Shown: one piece after another, positions 17,838 through 25,107 of the stretch
Layout of the letters: each line of letters opens with the position of its first letter
How positions within the stretch are numbered: the stretch's first letter is position 1
DNA from: an uncultured Bacteroidales bacterium
GTDB taxonomy: Bacteria; Bacteroidota; Bacteroidia; Bacteroidales; Bacteroidaceae
Length of the DNA stretch: 64,000 nt
Reading direction: 5' to 3'
Assembly (NCBI GenBank): GCA_902779875.1
Contig: CACZCX010000004.1
Span: 23,984-87,983, forward strand
Translations under genes and position numbers: made by a program
Notes under the pieces: model-generated
Seen by the model: the letters and a program-made list of their open reading frames with translations, nothing else
Told to the model about the DNA's origin: nothing
The model's database searches: none

Positions 17838-19001
17838 TCAATATTCGAATGTGCCGTACTCGCTGTTGATGGTCAGGTGGGTGTGGTCCGATGCCTCCAC
17901 GCGGCCAATGACCTGAGCGTCGATTCCGAATGACTTGCTGATTTCGATTACCTGCTGAGCGTATTCCTTGGGCAGATATACCTCAAAGCGGTGACCGCAG
18001 TTGAATACCTTGTACATCTCCTTCCATTCGGTCTTGCTCTGCTCCTGGATGGTGCGGAACAGGGGAGGAACGGGGAACAGGTTGTCCTTGATCACGTGTA
18101 CGCCGTCAACAAAGTGCAGTATCTTGGTCTGTGCACCGCCTGAGCAGTGAACCATACCGTGTATCTGGGGACGCAGCGCATCGAGCAGTTTCTTAACCAC
18201 CGGGGCATAGGTGCGGGTGGGTGAGAGAACCAGCTTGCCTGCATCGAGAGGTGAATCCTGTACCTTGTCGGTCAGGCTCAGGCCTCCTGAGTAAACCAGG
18301 TCCTCGGGTACTGCGTGGTCATATGTCTCGGGATATTTATTGGCAATCTCCTTATTGAATACGTCATGACGGGCGCTGGTAAGGCCGTTGCTGCCCATAC
18401 CGCCGTTGTACTCCTTCTCATAGGTGGCCTTGCCGAACGATGCCAGACCCACTATCACATCGCCGGGACGAATGTTGGCGTTGTCAATCACGTCGCTGCG
18501 TTTCATGCGGCAGGTAACGGTGCTGTCCACGATGATGGTACGTACCAGATCGCCTACATCGGCAGTCTCACCGCCAGTGGCGTATGCTCCCACGCCCATC
18601 TCGCGGAGCTCTGCAAGAAGTTCATCGGTACCGTTTATGATGGCACTGATTACGCTACCCGGTACCAGATTCTTGTTACGGCCGATGGTAGAGCTTACAA
18701 GGATGTTATCGACTGCACCTACGCAGAGCAGGTCATCGATATTCATTATAAGGGCATCCTGTGCAATGCCTTTCCATACTGACAGGTCACCGGTCTCCTT
18801 CCAGTAGGCGTAAGCCAGTGAAGACTTGGTGCCTGCACCGTCGGCGTGCATTATGTTGCAGTACTCGGGGTCACCTCCCAGAATGTCAGGGATGATCTTG
18901 CAGAAAGCCTTGGGATAAAGGCCCTTGTCAATGTTCTTGATGGCGTTGTGTACATCCTCCTTGGATGCCGATACGCCGCGAAGCATATATCTTTCGTTCA
19001 T
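17838..19001 (-). CDS. purM: Phosphoribosylformylglycinamidine cyclo-ligase (PurM/AIR synthase family)
   Basis: A 387-residue PurM-family ATP-dependent enzyme making aminoimidazole ribonucleotide in purine synthesis. Visible motifs are HADGAGTKSSLAY (about 55-67), MNIDDLLCVGA (about 88), GGETADVGD (about 143) and the C-terminal GHRFEVYLP. It is about 40 residues longer than E. coli PurM, as is usual for the Bacteroidota form. It is the last gene of a minus-strand group phoH-purC-aroE-purM, 15 nt after aroE. Its terminal codon is 3 nt from repeat locus A. Confidence 0.9.
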   Translation of the reverse strand: MNERYMLRGVSASKEDVHNAIKNIDKGLYPKAFCKIIPDILGGDPEYCNIMHADGAGTKSSLAYAYWKETGDLSVWKGIAQDALIMNIDDLLCVGAVDNILVSSTIGRNKNLVPGSVISAIINGTDELLAELREMGVGAYATGGETADVGDLVRTIIVDSTVTCRMKRSDVIDNANIRPGDVIVGLASFGKATYEKEYNGGMGSNGLTSARHDVFNKEIANKYPETYDHAVPEDLVYSGGLSLTDKVQDSPLDAGKLVLSPTRTYAPVVKKLLDALRPQIHGMVHCSGGAQTKILHFVDGVHVIKDNLFPVPPLFRTIQEQSKTEWKEMYKVFNCGHRFEVYLPKEYAQQVIEISKSFGIDAQVIGRVEASDHTHLTINSEYGTFEY

Positions 19002-19016
19002 AGTCAGAATTATACT

Positions 19017-20081
19017 TTACTCGTTCCAGATGTTCCAGGCAGCTACAGCCTGCTGTTCAAGCATATCCTTGCCACCCTTGGCCTGGGCTCCGTGCTCGCG
19101 TCCCTTCTTCATGAAGAGGGTCTCGTCGGGGTTGGCTATCACATCCAGCAGCAGATGCTTGTCAGTGACGAATCCGTAGGGGATATCGGGAGCCTGGTCC
19201 ACATTGGGCCACATACCCAGAGGAGTGCAGTTCACGATCACGTCATAATCATCCATCACTGACGGTGAGAGCTCATAGTAGCCCATGATATCAAATGTGG
19301 AGTTGCGTGATACGAACCTGGTCTCCAGTCCCAGCTGCTCCAAAGCGTACTTGACGGCCTGTGAGACGCCGCCCGTGCCCAGGATGAGAGCCTTTCTGTG
19401 ACCCTCAAGCAGTTCCTTGAAAGAGACTGTGAAACCAATCCAGTCGGTGTTGTAACCTACCAGTTCGGTCTTGCCGTCCACGTGCAGCACCTTAACCGTA
19501 TTTACGGCTCCGATGGCCTGGGCGGTCTCGTCAAGACGTGTCAGGTAGGGGATAATATCCTGTTTATAAGGTATTGTTACGTTGAATCCGCAAAGTTTGG
19601 GGTTTGAAGTGATACTGTCAAGCTGCTCTATGCTCTCAAGCTCATAGTTCTCATAGTAGGCACTCATGCCGTTCTCACTGAAGAACTTGTTGAATCGGGC
19701 CTTGGAGGCAGAATGTCCCAGAGGCTTTCCTATCAGACCGAACAGGCGGTCGTACTTGAGGTCATCGGCCGATACGGTATAGGTGCTTTTTGCGGGCTCC
19801 GGCTCTATGACAGTCTCGGGTTCCTCAGGTTCCGGCTCAAAGGTCTGTTCTGCCTCAACCGGCTCTTCAGCCTCCTGAGTCGGCTCAGACTGCCATGACC
19901 ACTGGGGCTTGGTAGGCTCAGACGGTTCAATGGGCGGAAAGCCGTCATCCTCTTTCTGCGTAGTACGGTCCGTGGTGCTGTCACCGAACGGACTGTCACC
20001 GGGGTTGTTCAGCTTCTTGTTTACAGCCTGAACAAGCAGGAAAAAGAAAACGCCTAAAAACAGGACAAAACCGAAACCCAT
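19017..20081 (-). CDS. aroE: Shikimate dehydrogenase with an N-terminal membrane anchor
   Basis: A 354-residue protein. Residues 108-354 are a complete AroE: YDRLFGLIGKPLGHS (shikimate-binding Ser), NVTIPYK with the catalytic Lys, GYNTDW with the catalytic Asp, and LGTGGVSQAVKYAL for NADPH. Residues 1-107 are foreign to normal AroE (about 245-290 aa): a hydrophobic helix at 2-19 (FGFVLFLGVFFFLLVQA) followed by about 88 residues of Pro/Glu/Thr-rich linker. No Met occurs between residue 1 and the catalytic domain, so a downstream ATG start cannot remove the anchor. Role: NADPH-dependent reduction of 3-dehydroshikimate, here probably at the cytoplasmic face of the inner membrane. It lies 6 nt after purC. 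Confidence 0.9.
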   Translation of the reverse strand: MGFGFVLFLGVFFFLLVQAVNKKLNNPGDSPFGDSTTDRTTQKEDDGFPPIEPSEPTKPQWSWQSEPTQEAEEPVEAEQTFEPEPEEPETVIEPEPAKSTYTVSADDLKYDRLFGLIGKPLGHSASKARFNKFFSENGMSAYYENYELESIEQLDSITSNPKLCGFNVTIPYKQDIIPYLTRLDETAQAIGAVNTVKVLHVDGKTELVGYNTDWIGFTVSFKELLEGHRKALILGTGGVSQAVKYALEQLGLETRFVSRNSTFDIMGYYELSPSVMDDYDVIVNCTPLGMWPNVDQAPDIPYGFVTDKHLLLDVIANPDETLFMKKGREHGAQAKGGKDMLEQQAVAAWNIWNE

Positions 20082-20087
20082 AACTCC

Positions 20088-21035
20088 TTACTTTTTAGCA
20101 AGCCACTCGGTAACGTTCTTCTCAATGCGGGCAGCCAGGTCGGTGCCGCTCTCCTTGACGAATTTCTCACCTACGATATGCTCGTAGAGTTCGATATAAC
20201 GCTCCGATACGCTTTCAGCGTACTCATCGGTAATCTCAGGCATAACCTGACCGGGCTGGTTCATGAAGTTATGCTCAATGAGCCACTGGCGAACGAACTC
20301 CTTGGAGAGCTGCTTCTGGGGCTCACCCTTCTCGAACTTCTCCTGATAGCCGTCGGCGTAGAAGTAACGTGAGCTGTCGGGGGTGTGGATCTCATCGATC
20401 AGGTAAACCTTGCCGTCACGCTTACCGAACTCGTACTTGGTATCAACCAGGATGAGTCCTTTCTGTGCGGCAATCTCGGTACCGCGCTTAAAGAGGGCGC
20501 GTGTGTACTGCTCCATAACCTCGTAATCCTCCTTGCTTACCAGGCCCTGCCTGATGATCTCCTCCTTGGAGATGTTCTCGTCATGACCCTCCTCAGCCTT
20601 GGTGGTGGGGGTGATGAGGGGCTCGGGGAACTTCTGGTTCTCCTTCATGCCCTCGGGCAGTATGTTGCCGCAAAGGTTACGGCATCCGTTCTTGTAGTCG
20701 CGCCAAGCAGAACCTGTCAGGTAACCGCGGATGATCATCTCCACGCGGAATCCCTCGCACTTGAGACCTACGGTAACCATAGGATCGGGAGTGGCGAGCT
20801 TCCAGTTGGGGCAGATGTCGGCGGTGGCATCCAGGAACTTGGCTGCTATCTGGTTGAGCACCTGACCCTTGAAGGGGATACCCTTGGGCAGGATAACGTC
20901 AAAGGCCGAAATACGGTCAGTGGCAACCATGACCATCAGGTCATCGTTAATGTTATACACATCACGGACCTTACCGTGATAAACACTCTTCTGTCCTTTG
21001 AACTCGAAATCAGTTCTTGTCAACGCTTTGCTCAT
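20088..21035 (-). CDS. purC: SAICAR synthetase (phosphoribosylaminoimidazole-succinocarboxamide synthase)
   Basis: The protein is 315 residues from ATG 21035 ([15 protein letters not shown]); the frame is open to 21098, but that extension lies inside phoH and does not resemble the family. Motifs: [12 protein letters not shown] (ATP loop), [32 protein letters not shown], and the acidic metal site in VDTKYEFG and [12 protein letters not shown]. It is the larger, eukaryote/yeast-like class of PurC. Reaction: CAIR plus aspartate plus ATP gives SAICAR. The first 26 nt overlap the end of phoH. Confidence 0.95.
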   Translation of the reverse strand: MSKALTRTDFEFKGQKSVYHGKVRDVYNINDDLMVMVATDRISAFDVILPKGIPFKGQVLNQIAAKFLDATADICPNWKLATPDPMVTVGLKCEGFRVEMIIRGYLTGSAWRDYKNGCRNLCGNILPEGMKENQKFPEPLITPTTKAEEGHDENISKEEIIRQGLVSKEDYEVMEQYTRALFKRGTEIAAQKGLILVDTKYEFGKRDGKVYLIDEIHTPDSSRYFYADGYQEKFEKGEPQKQLSKEFVRQWLIEHNFMNQPGQVMPEITDEYAESVSERYIELYEHIVGEKFVKESGTDLAARIEKNVTEWLAKK

Positions 21036-22008
21036 TGTTATCTTTTTTAAAAATTCTTTTCTCGTCTTTATGTGCCTGTTCGTATCGGTCGTACGCATCG
21101 ACCACGCGTGTAACCAGCTTGTGGCGCACTATATCCTTCTTGGTCATGCGTATGATGCTGAGCCCCTCAACGCCTTCAAGTATGTCAAGGGCCTGTACCA
21201 GACCCGATATCTGCGTAGGCGGCAGGTCTATCTGGGTGAGGTCACCGGTGACTATCATCTTGGTGTTCCAGCCCATACGTGTAAGGAACATCTTGATCTG
21301 CTGCGGGGTGGTGTTCTGAGCCTCGTCAAGAATCACAACCGCATCATTCAGGGTACGTCCGCGCATGAAAGCCAGAGGTGCAATCTGAATAATGTTCAGG
21401 TCCATGTACTCCTTGAGCTTGGCTGTGGGAATCATGTCCTGGAGGGCGTCGTAGAGAGGCTGGAGGAACGGGTCGATCTTTTCGCGCATATCGCCGGGCA
21501 GGAATCCCAGCTTCTCGCCGGCCTCGACAGCGGGACGGCACAGCACGATACGCTTGACCTCCTTGTTCTTGAGGGCGCGTACGGCAAGCGCGATTGCCGT
21601 GTAGGTCTTACCTGAACCGGCAGGGCCGATGGCAAACAGCATGTCGTGGTCAGTATAATCCGTGACCAGTTTTTTCTGATTTACGCTGCGGGGGAGTATG
21701 GGGCGGCCTGTTACACCGAACAGTATGACCTCGGAGTCTTTCTGGCCCGACGGGTCCTGGCCGTTCACAATGTCGACAATCACCTCTTCCTTGAGTGAGT
21801 TGTACTTGGCGCAGTATTCCTCAAGTCTGAGTACAGCCTGTTCCAGACGCGATATCTCCTCGTCATCACCCATGATACGGAGCACGTTGCCGCGACCTAC
21901 TATGCGAAGCTTGGGGAACAAAGCCTTGAGCAGTTGCATATTAGTGTTGTTGACTCCGTAGAACACCGCGGGGTCAGCGTCATTCAGGACAAGGTGCTTT
22001 TCTATCAT
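21010..22008 (-). CDS. phoH: PhoH-like ATPase
   Basis: A 332-residue cytoplasmic P-loop protein of the PhoH family. Walker [12 protein letters not shown] lies near residue 135, Walker [17 protein letters not shown] near 230, followed by [10 protein letters not shown]. An N-terminal KH-like region precedes it (residues 1-95). Family function: RNA-linked ATPase/helicase-like protein of uncertain role, often near ybeY. It heads the minus-strand group phoH-purC-aroE-purM and has its own promoter at 22027-22035. Confidence 0.92.
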   Translation of the reverse strand: MIEKHLVLNDADPAVFYGVNNTNMQLLKALFPKLRIVGRGNVLRIMGDDEEISRLEQAVLRLEEYCAKYNSLKEEVIVDIVNGQDPSGQKDSEVILFGVTGRPILPRSVNQKKLVTDYTDHDMLFAIGPAGSGKTYTAIALAVRALKNKEVKRIVLCRPAVEAGEKLGFLPGDMREKIDPFLQPLYDALQDMIPTAKLKEYMDLNIIQIAPLAFMRGRTLNDAVVILDEAQNTTPQQIKMFLTRMGWNTKMIVTGDLTQIDLPPTQISGLVQALDILEGVEGLSIIRMTKKDIVRHKLVTRVVDAYDRYEQAHKDEKRIFKKDNNEQSVDKN

Positions 22009-22026
22009 AAAATCAGTTATCGTGCC

Positions 22027-22035
22027 GCAAAGTTA
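22027..22035 (-). promoter_or_regulatory. Promoter -7 element of phoH
   Basis: TAACTTTGC on the minus strand, 19 nt before the start codon. A TTTG lies about 23 nt further upstream, slightly outside the usual spacing. Confidence 0.65.
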
Positions 22036-22084
22036 CCCAATTATTGTGTAATAAACGGCAAAACTCAAGCCAAAAACAATGGCT

Positions 22085-22843
22085 TTACTGTTTTACGACA
22101 GGGCGGATGTTGAGACCCAGATATCTTTCCTGATAGATCTCTCTTTCAAGCACGTCTATCTTGGTAGTGTGGTTGAGTCTCATTACGTTTGCGTTGGTGG
22201 GTGAGGCGGTCTTGATGGTGTTCAGCCAGTAGAAACCCCACTTCTTGTTGTGAAGGTTTTTCTCGTAGTCCATGAGTCCGGCCAGGGGCATGAAAATGCT
22301 GTTGCCCTCGTGTTCCCTCATCTTGCTTGTGAGCAGGAAACCGGGCTTGCCTTTATACTTGCAGTATCTGACCGTACATTTCATGAGCTCCAGATACTGG
22401 TCCTCGGTGGGAGTCTTCCAGTTTCCGCCCATATAGTGTGCTACGGGGTCATCGGACTCCTGCATCTTGGAGAGGTTGTCGGGTTGTCTTGATACTGCCA
22501 TGCTCTCTACGGTGCAGTATTTTGATATTCTGTGTCCACGCTCGTCATACCAGGCGTAGTTGGTCTCCTTGTACTCATCCTTGATGACGGTGTCGGCCCA
22601 TGCCAGGTAGTAGCCGGTCTCTGAGGGGTTGTTGGCGCCCAGGTTGCACTTGGCCCAGAGTGTTCCGGAATAGAAACCCATGTCAACTGCCTCATACATA
22701 ACGCTGTCTGCGCCCATCACGAGCACAATACCCTTGTTGAGGTCGCTGTCAGAAATCTGTAATACCTCATCTTCCTTTTCGCAACCGGATAATACAGACA
22801 AGGAGGTGAGCAGAAGTGAGGTAGCAATCAAATACTTTTTCAT
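22085..22843 (-). CDS. FISUMP-type lipoprotein
   Basis: A 252-residue secreted lipoprotein (lipobox SVLSGC, Cys about 21). The body matches the FISUMP (Fibrobacter succinogenes major paralogous) domain: GTLWAKCNLGANNPSETGYY, YLAWAD and GGNWKTPTEDQYLELM. Related Bacteroidota surface proteins are common, with unknown biochemical role. It stands alone between phoH and menG, on the same strand. A TTCG variant of the -7 element (TAACTTCGC, 22899-22891) lies about 48 nt upstream. Confidence 0.75.
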   Translation of the reverse strand: MKKYLIATSLLLTSLSVLSGCEKEDEVLQISDSDLNKGIVLVMGADSVMYEAVDMGFYSGTLWAKCNLGANNPSETGYYLAWADTVIKDEYKETNYAWYDERGHRISKYCTVESMAVSRQPDNLSKMQESDDPVAHYMGGNWKTPTEDQYLELMKCTVRYCKYKGKPGFLLTSKMREHEGNSIFMPLAGLMDYEKNLHNKKWGFYWLNTIKTASPTNANVMRLNHTTKIDVLEREIYQERYLGLNIRPVVKQ

Positions 22844-22890
22844 TTGGAGTAGGTGTTTGTTTTGGTTAGTGTCTTTTTTAGGTTACGGCT

Positions 22891-22899
22891 GCGAAGTTA
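22891..22899 (-). promoter_or_regulatory. Putative promoter -7 element of the FISUMP lipoprotein gene
   Basis: TAACTTCGC on the minus strand; it differs from TAnnTTTG by one base. The same TTCG variant precedes engB, the DUF3127 gene and kdgK. Confidence 0.45.
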
Positions 22900-22934
22900 T
22901 TAAAAATCCGTTCAGATTGAACCTTGTGGCCTGA

Positions 22935-23624
22935 TTATCTGACGGCACAATACATACGGCACACGCCGAACATGAACTGACGGGCGCGAACGGTGCTGAA
23001 TCCTGCCTCACGCAGCATGGGTATGAATTTCTCCGGCAGGGGGAACTTGAGTATTGAGTCGGGCAGATATGTGAACGCTCCGGTGTTGCCAGTCATGCCT
23101 GCGCCGATCTTGGGCAGGACCTTGAGCGAGTAAAACTTGTAGAAGCTGAAAATAAGCCTGTTCTTGGGGTAGGAGAGTTCCAGTATGACCAGCTTTCCGC
23201 CGGGTTTGAGCACACGGCGCATCTCCCTGAGGCCCTGCATGAGATTCTCAAAGTTGCGCACACCGAACGCCACGCATACACGGTCAAAGGTCTCATCCTC
23301 AAAACGGAGGTTCTCCGCATCGCCCACCTCGAGTTCTATGGGCAGCCCCTGACATTTGGCGCGACCCACCTCAAGCATGCCCTCTGAGAGGTCGATGCCC
23401 GTGACCTGCGTACCTGCGGCGGCCTTACGTGTCACCGCAATGGCAAAGTCGGCTGTACCGGTGGCTACATCAAGCACGCGTATGGGCGTCTTGGTATCGG
23501 CTATCTCACGTACCGCCTTACGGCGCCATGAACGGTCGGCTCCGAATGATGATATGTGGTTGAATCGGTCGTACTTGACTGCGATGTCATCAAAAAGTTC
23601 GCGTATTCCTTCTTTCTTGGGCAT
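22935..23624 (-). CDS. menG: Demethylmenaquinone methyltransferase
   Basis: A 229-residue SAM-dependent methyltransferase of the UbiE/MenG family. SAM motif I is VLDVATGTADFAIAVTR (about 50-66); GIDLSEGMLEVGR and VAFGVRNFENL follow, as does the C-terminal FGVCRMYCAVR. It methylates demethylmenaquinone in the last step of menaquinone synthesis. It is 2 nt downstream of menA, so the last two steps of the pathway are encoded together. Confidence 0.95.
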   Translation of the reverse strand: MPKKEGIRELFDDIAVKYDRFNHISSFGADRSWRRKAVREIADTKTPIRVLDVATGTADFAIAVTRKAAAGTQVTGIDLSEGMLEVGRAKCQGLPIELEVGDAENLRFEDETFDRVCVAFGVRNFENLMQGLREMRRVLKPGGKLVILELSYPKNRLIFSFYKFYSLKVLPKIGAGMTGNTGAFTYLPDSILKFPLPEKFIPMLREAGFSTVRARQFMFGVCRMYCAVR

Positions 23625-23626
23625 AA

Positions 23627-24523
23627 TTACATGAGTATATATCCGGTGCCTGCGAGCAGGGCAAAAATGAAAGTCGATATCACCAGCATGGGCAGCATGG
23701 GGTCGAGTGCCTTGGAGTCAAGCCTCCATACTCCCGTGAGATGCTTTATGTAAAGAGGTGCGGTGAGCACGTAGAGGTAGGGCAGAAGGCCCCTGGTCCT
23801 CAGGATGGTGAACGTGAGCATGAGCAGCCATCCCGTTATAATAAGTATGGTGTGGTAGATTTTGGCGTTTTTCTTACCTATCCTTAAGGGAATCGTGGTG
23901 CGGTTGGCGGCATCGGACTCCATGTCACGGATGTTGTTCACGTTGAGCACTCCCACTGAGAACAGCCCGATGGCGGCTCCGGGCAGGAGAGTCCATAATC
24001 CGATATCGTGTGACGCCACGAAATAACCGCCGGTTACGGGAACAAGACCGAAGAATGTGAACACGAACAGGTCGCCCAGGCCACGGTAACCGTAGGGGTT
24101 CTTGCCCAAAGTGTAGTGCATGGCCGCCCAGATGGCAAGTCCGCCCAGGACTACCAGTGATTCCGATTCAATGCAGAATATGGTCTTGAATGAGGCTCTA
24201 ATCATACCCAGGCCGAGTATCATGCAGACCAGGACCGTGATCCTTATGCATGAACGCATCTCATCCTCTGTGAGTCCGCCCTCCTGCATGCTGTACTGCG
24301 GACCGTTACGGTCGTCGCTGTCCACTCCGCTGAGCCAGTCACCGAGCTCATTTGACAAATTTGAAAGTATTTGCAACGAAACCGTAGTCATTACAGTGAG
24401 CAGAATCACATACCAGGGCACGTCATGACCCTGGCAGGCCAGCATCAGACCCAGCGCTATCCCCGCCGTAGAGAGCGGCAGAGTCCTGAGCCTCATAGAT
24501 CGGATTACAGCTTTTGAATTCAT
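23627..24523 (-). CDS. menA: 1,4-dihydroxy-2-naphthoate polyprenyltransferase
   Basis: A 298-residue integral membrane prenyltransferase with eight or nine helices and the two Asp-rich motifs NELGDWLSGVDSDDR (about 72-86) and NNIRDMESDAANR (about 190). It attaches a polyprenyl chain to dihydroxynaphthoate. The promoter -7 element (24527-24535) is only 4 nt from the ATG at 24523, so transcription would begin at or inside that codon. Either the mRNA is leaderless or the true start is Met10 at 24496 (MRLRTLPLSTAG), which fits where most MenA proteins begin. Confidence 0.93.
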   Translation of the reverse strand: MNSKAVIRSMRLRTLPLSTAGIALGLMLACQGHDVPWYVILLTVMTTVSLQILSNLSNELGDWLSGVDSDDRNGPQYSMQEGGLTEDEMRSCIRITVLVCMILGLGMIRASFKTIFCIESESLVVLGGLAIWAAMHYTLGKNPYGYRGLGDLFVFTFFGLVPVTGGYFVASHDIGLWTLLPGAAIGLFSVGVLNVNNIRDMESDAANRTTIPLRIGKKNAKIYHTILIITGWLLMLTFTILRTRGLLPYLYVLTAPLYIKHLTGVWRLDSKALDPMLPMLVISTFIFALLAGTGYILM

Positions 24524-24526
24524 ACT

Positions 24527-24535
24527 GCAAAGTTA
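24527..24535 (-). promoter_or_regulatory. Promoter -7 element of menA-menG
   Basis: TAACTTTGC on the minus strand, 4 nt from the longest-ORF start codon. Confidence 0.65.
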
Positions 24536-24601
24536 AGAAATAAAAACGCACATTACGCAGGTTCAAACGTATTGGAGCGAGTGAGTATACGAACGAGACC
24601 G

Positions 24602-24644
24602 CGGTCCCGGAGGGCCACCTTTCGCGAAGCGAAATAAAAAAAGG
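24602..24644 (-). repeat. Repeat word shared by the 3' flanks of tRNA-Cys and tRNA-Asp
   Basis: On the minus strand, CCTTTTTTTATTTCGCT followed by TCGCGAAAG (24644-24619) matches 41708-41733 on the plus strand at 25 of 26 positions. GGCCCTCCGGG (24616-24606) recurs at 41757-41767. Both copies lie downstream of a tRNA terminator in the direction of tRNA transcription. Confidence 0.75.
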
Positions 24645-24651
24645 AGGAGCT

Positions 24652-24695
24652 GGAAAACCCTTGGGTTTTCCTCGAGTCCGTCCAGGTGCCTCCAA
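24652..24695. repeat. Inverted partial copy of the tRNA-Cys 3' end, plus a small palindrome
   Basis: Plus-strand 24671-24695 (CTCGAGTCCG, then TCCAGGTGCCTCCAA) matches the 3' end of the minus-strand tRNA-Cys, from the T loop through CCA (24754-24731), with one inserted base and two substitutions. The two copies face each other across the terminator. Next to it, 24652-24671 is a perfect palindrome, GGAAAACCC / GGGTTTTCC. No complete second tRNA can be folded from it. Confidence 0.75.
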
Positions 24696-24696
24696 A

Positions 24697-24725
24697 CAAA
24701 AAATCGGCCCGAAAAGGGTCGATTT
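24697..24725 (-). terminator. Terminator of tRNA-Cys
   Basis: On the minus strand AAATCGACCC, a short TTTTC loop, GGGCCGATTT, then a T run. It begins 6 nt after the encoded CCA. Confidence 0.75.
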
Positions 24726-24731
24726 CTTGCT

Positions 24732-24805
24732 TGGAGGTACCTGGCGGACTCGAACCGCCGTACTCGGTTTTGCAGACCGATACCTAGCCGCTCGGTCAAG
24801 GTACC
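24732..24805 (-). tRNA. tRNA-Cys (GCA)
   Basis: Acceptor arms GGTACCT / AGGTACC pair fully. The anticodon loop CTGCAAA gives anticodon GCA, the T arm is GGCGG-TTCGAGT-CCGCC, the discriminator is U, and CCA is encoded (24734-24732). It has its own promoter (24822-24830) and terminator. Confidence 0.95.
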
Positions 24806-24821
24806 ATTTGCGTTTGCGGTT

Positions 24822-24830
24822 GCAAAGGTA
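24822..24830 (-). promoter_or_regulatory. Promoter -7 element of tRNA-Cys
   Basis: TACCTTTGC on the minus strand, 16 nt before the mature tRNA 5' end; tRNA-Asp has the same element (41561-41568). Confidence 0.7.
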
Positions 24831-25011
24831 ATCAAAGTTTTGATATCCTCCCTAAGCTATACCAATTTTATTTTCAAAAAAGTTAACCCTCACTGCAAAT
24901 AGCTAAAACATAAAACGATTTGACGTTTTAGCTACAATGATGGAACATTGACGAATTATTTTGAAAAGTGATAATTGATTGTGAAATGAGTTAATATATA
25001 CTTTTGTTACC
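24831..25011. other. AT-rich intergenic stretch with nested inverted repeat and a plus-strand promoter-like site
   Basis: No gene is seen. 24901-24909 AGCTAAAAC pairs with 24925-24933 GTTTTAGCT, and inside it TAAAACG (24911-24917) pairs with CGTTTTA (24924-24930), so alternative hairpins are possible. A plus-strand TACTTTTG at 24999-25006 fits the -7 consensus and could start the small RNA proposed downstream. Confidence 0.45.
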
Positions 25012-25107
25012 GGATAAAACGCAAATACTTTATCAGATACCCTTTTCCAATAATTGAAAGAAACAACTCCCTTTTGAAGTCAAATTCAAAAGGGAGTGTT
25101 TTATTTT
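25012..25107 (+). ncRNA. Candidate small RNA between tRNA-Cys and clpB
   Basis: A TAnnTTTG element (24999-25006) is followed by about 95 nt without an ORF. That stretch contains a GATAAA/TTTATC hairpin and ends in a perfect 13-bp hairpin (25066-25097) with a T-rich tail. The unit looks like a promoter-to-terminator sRNA, but the hairpin may simply be the clpB terminator read backwards. Confidence 0.3.
25066..25107. terminator. Strong bidirectional hairpin downstream of clpB
   Basis: ACTCCCTTTTGAA (25066-25078) pairs perfectly with TTCAAAAGGGAGT (25085-25097) across a 6-nt loop. The plus-strand tail is GTTTTATTTT and the minus-strand tail is TGTTTCTTT. It ends clpB transcription and could end a plus-strand RNA. 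Confidence 0.8.

Noticed and set aside
20385-21050. A 221-codon ORF antisense to purC
   Set aside because: Leu-rich shadow of purC; the purC frame has complete family motifs.
24652-24695. A second, complete tRNA on the plus strand
   Set aside because: Only the T-loop-to-CCA end is recognisable; no anticodon or D arm can be folded upstream of it.
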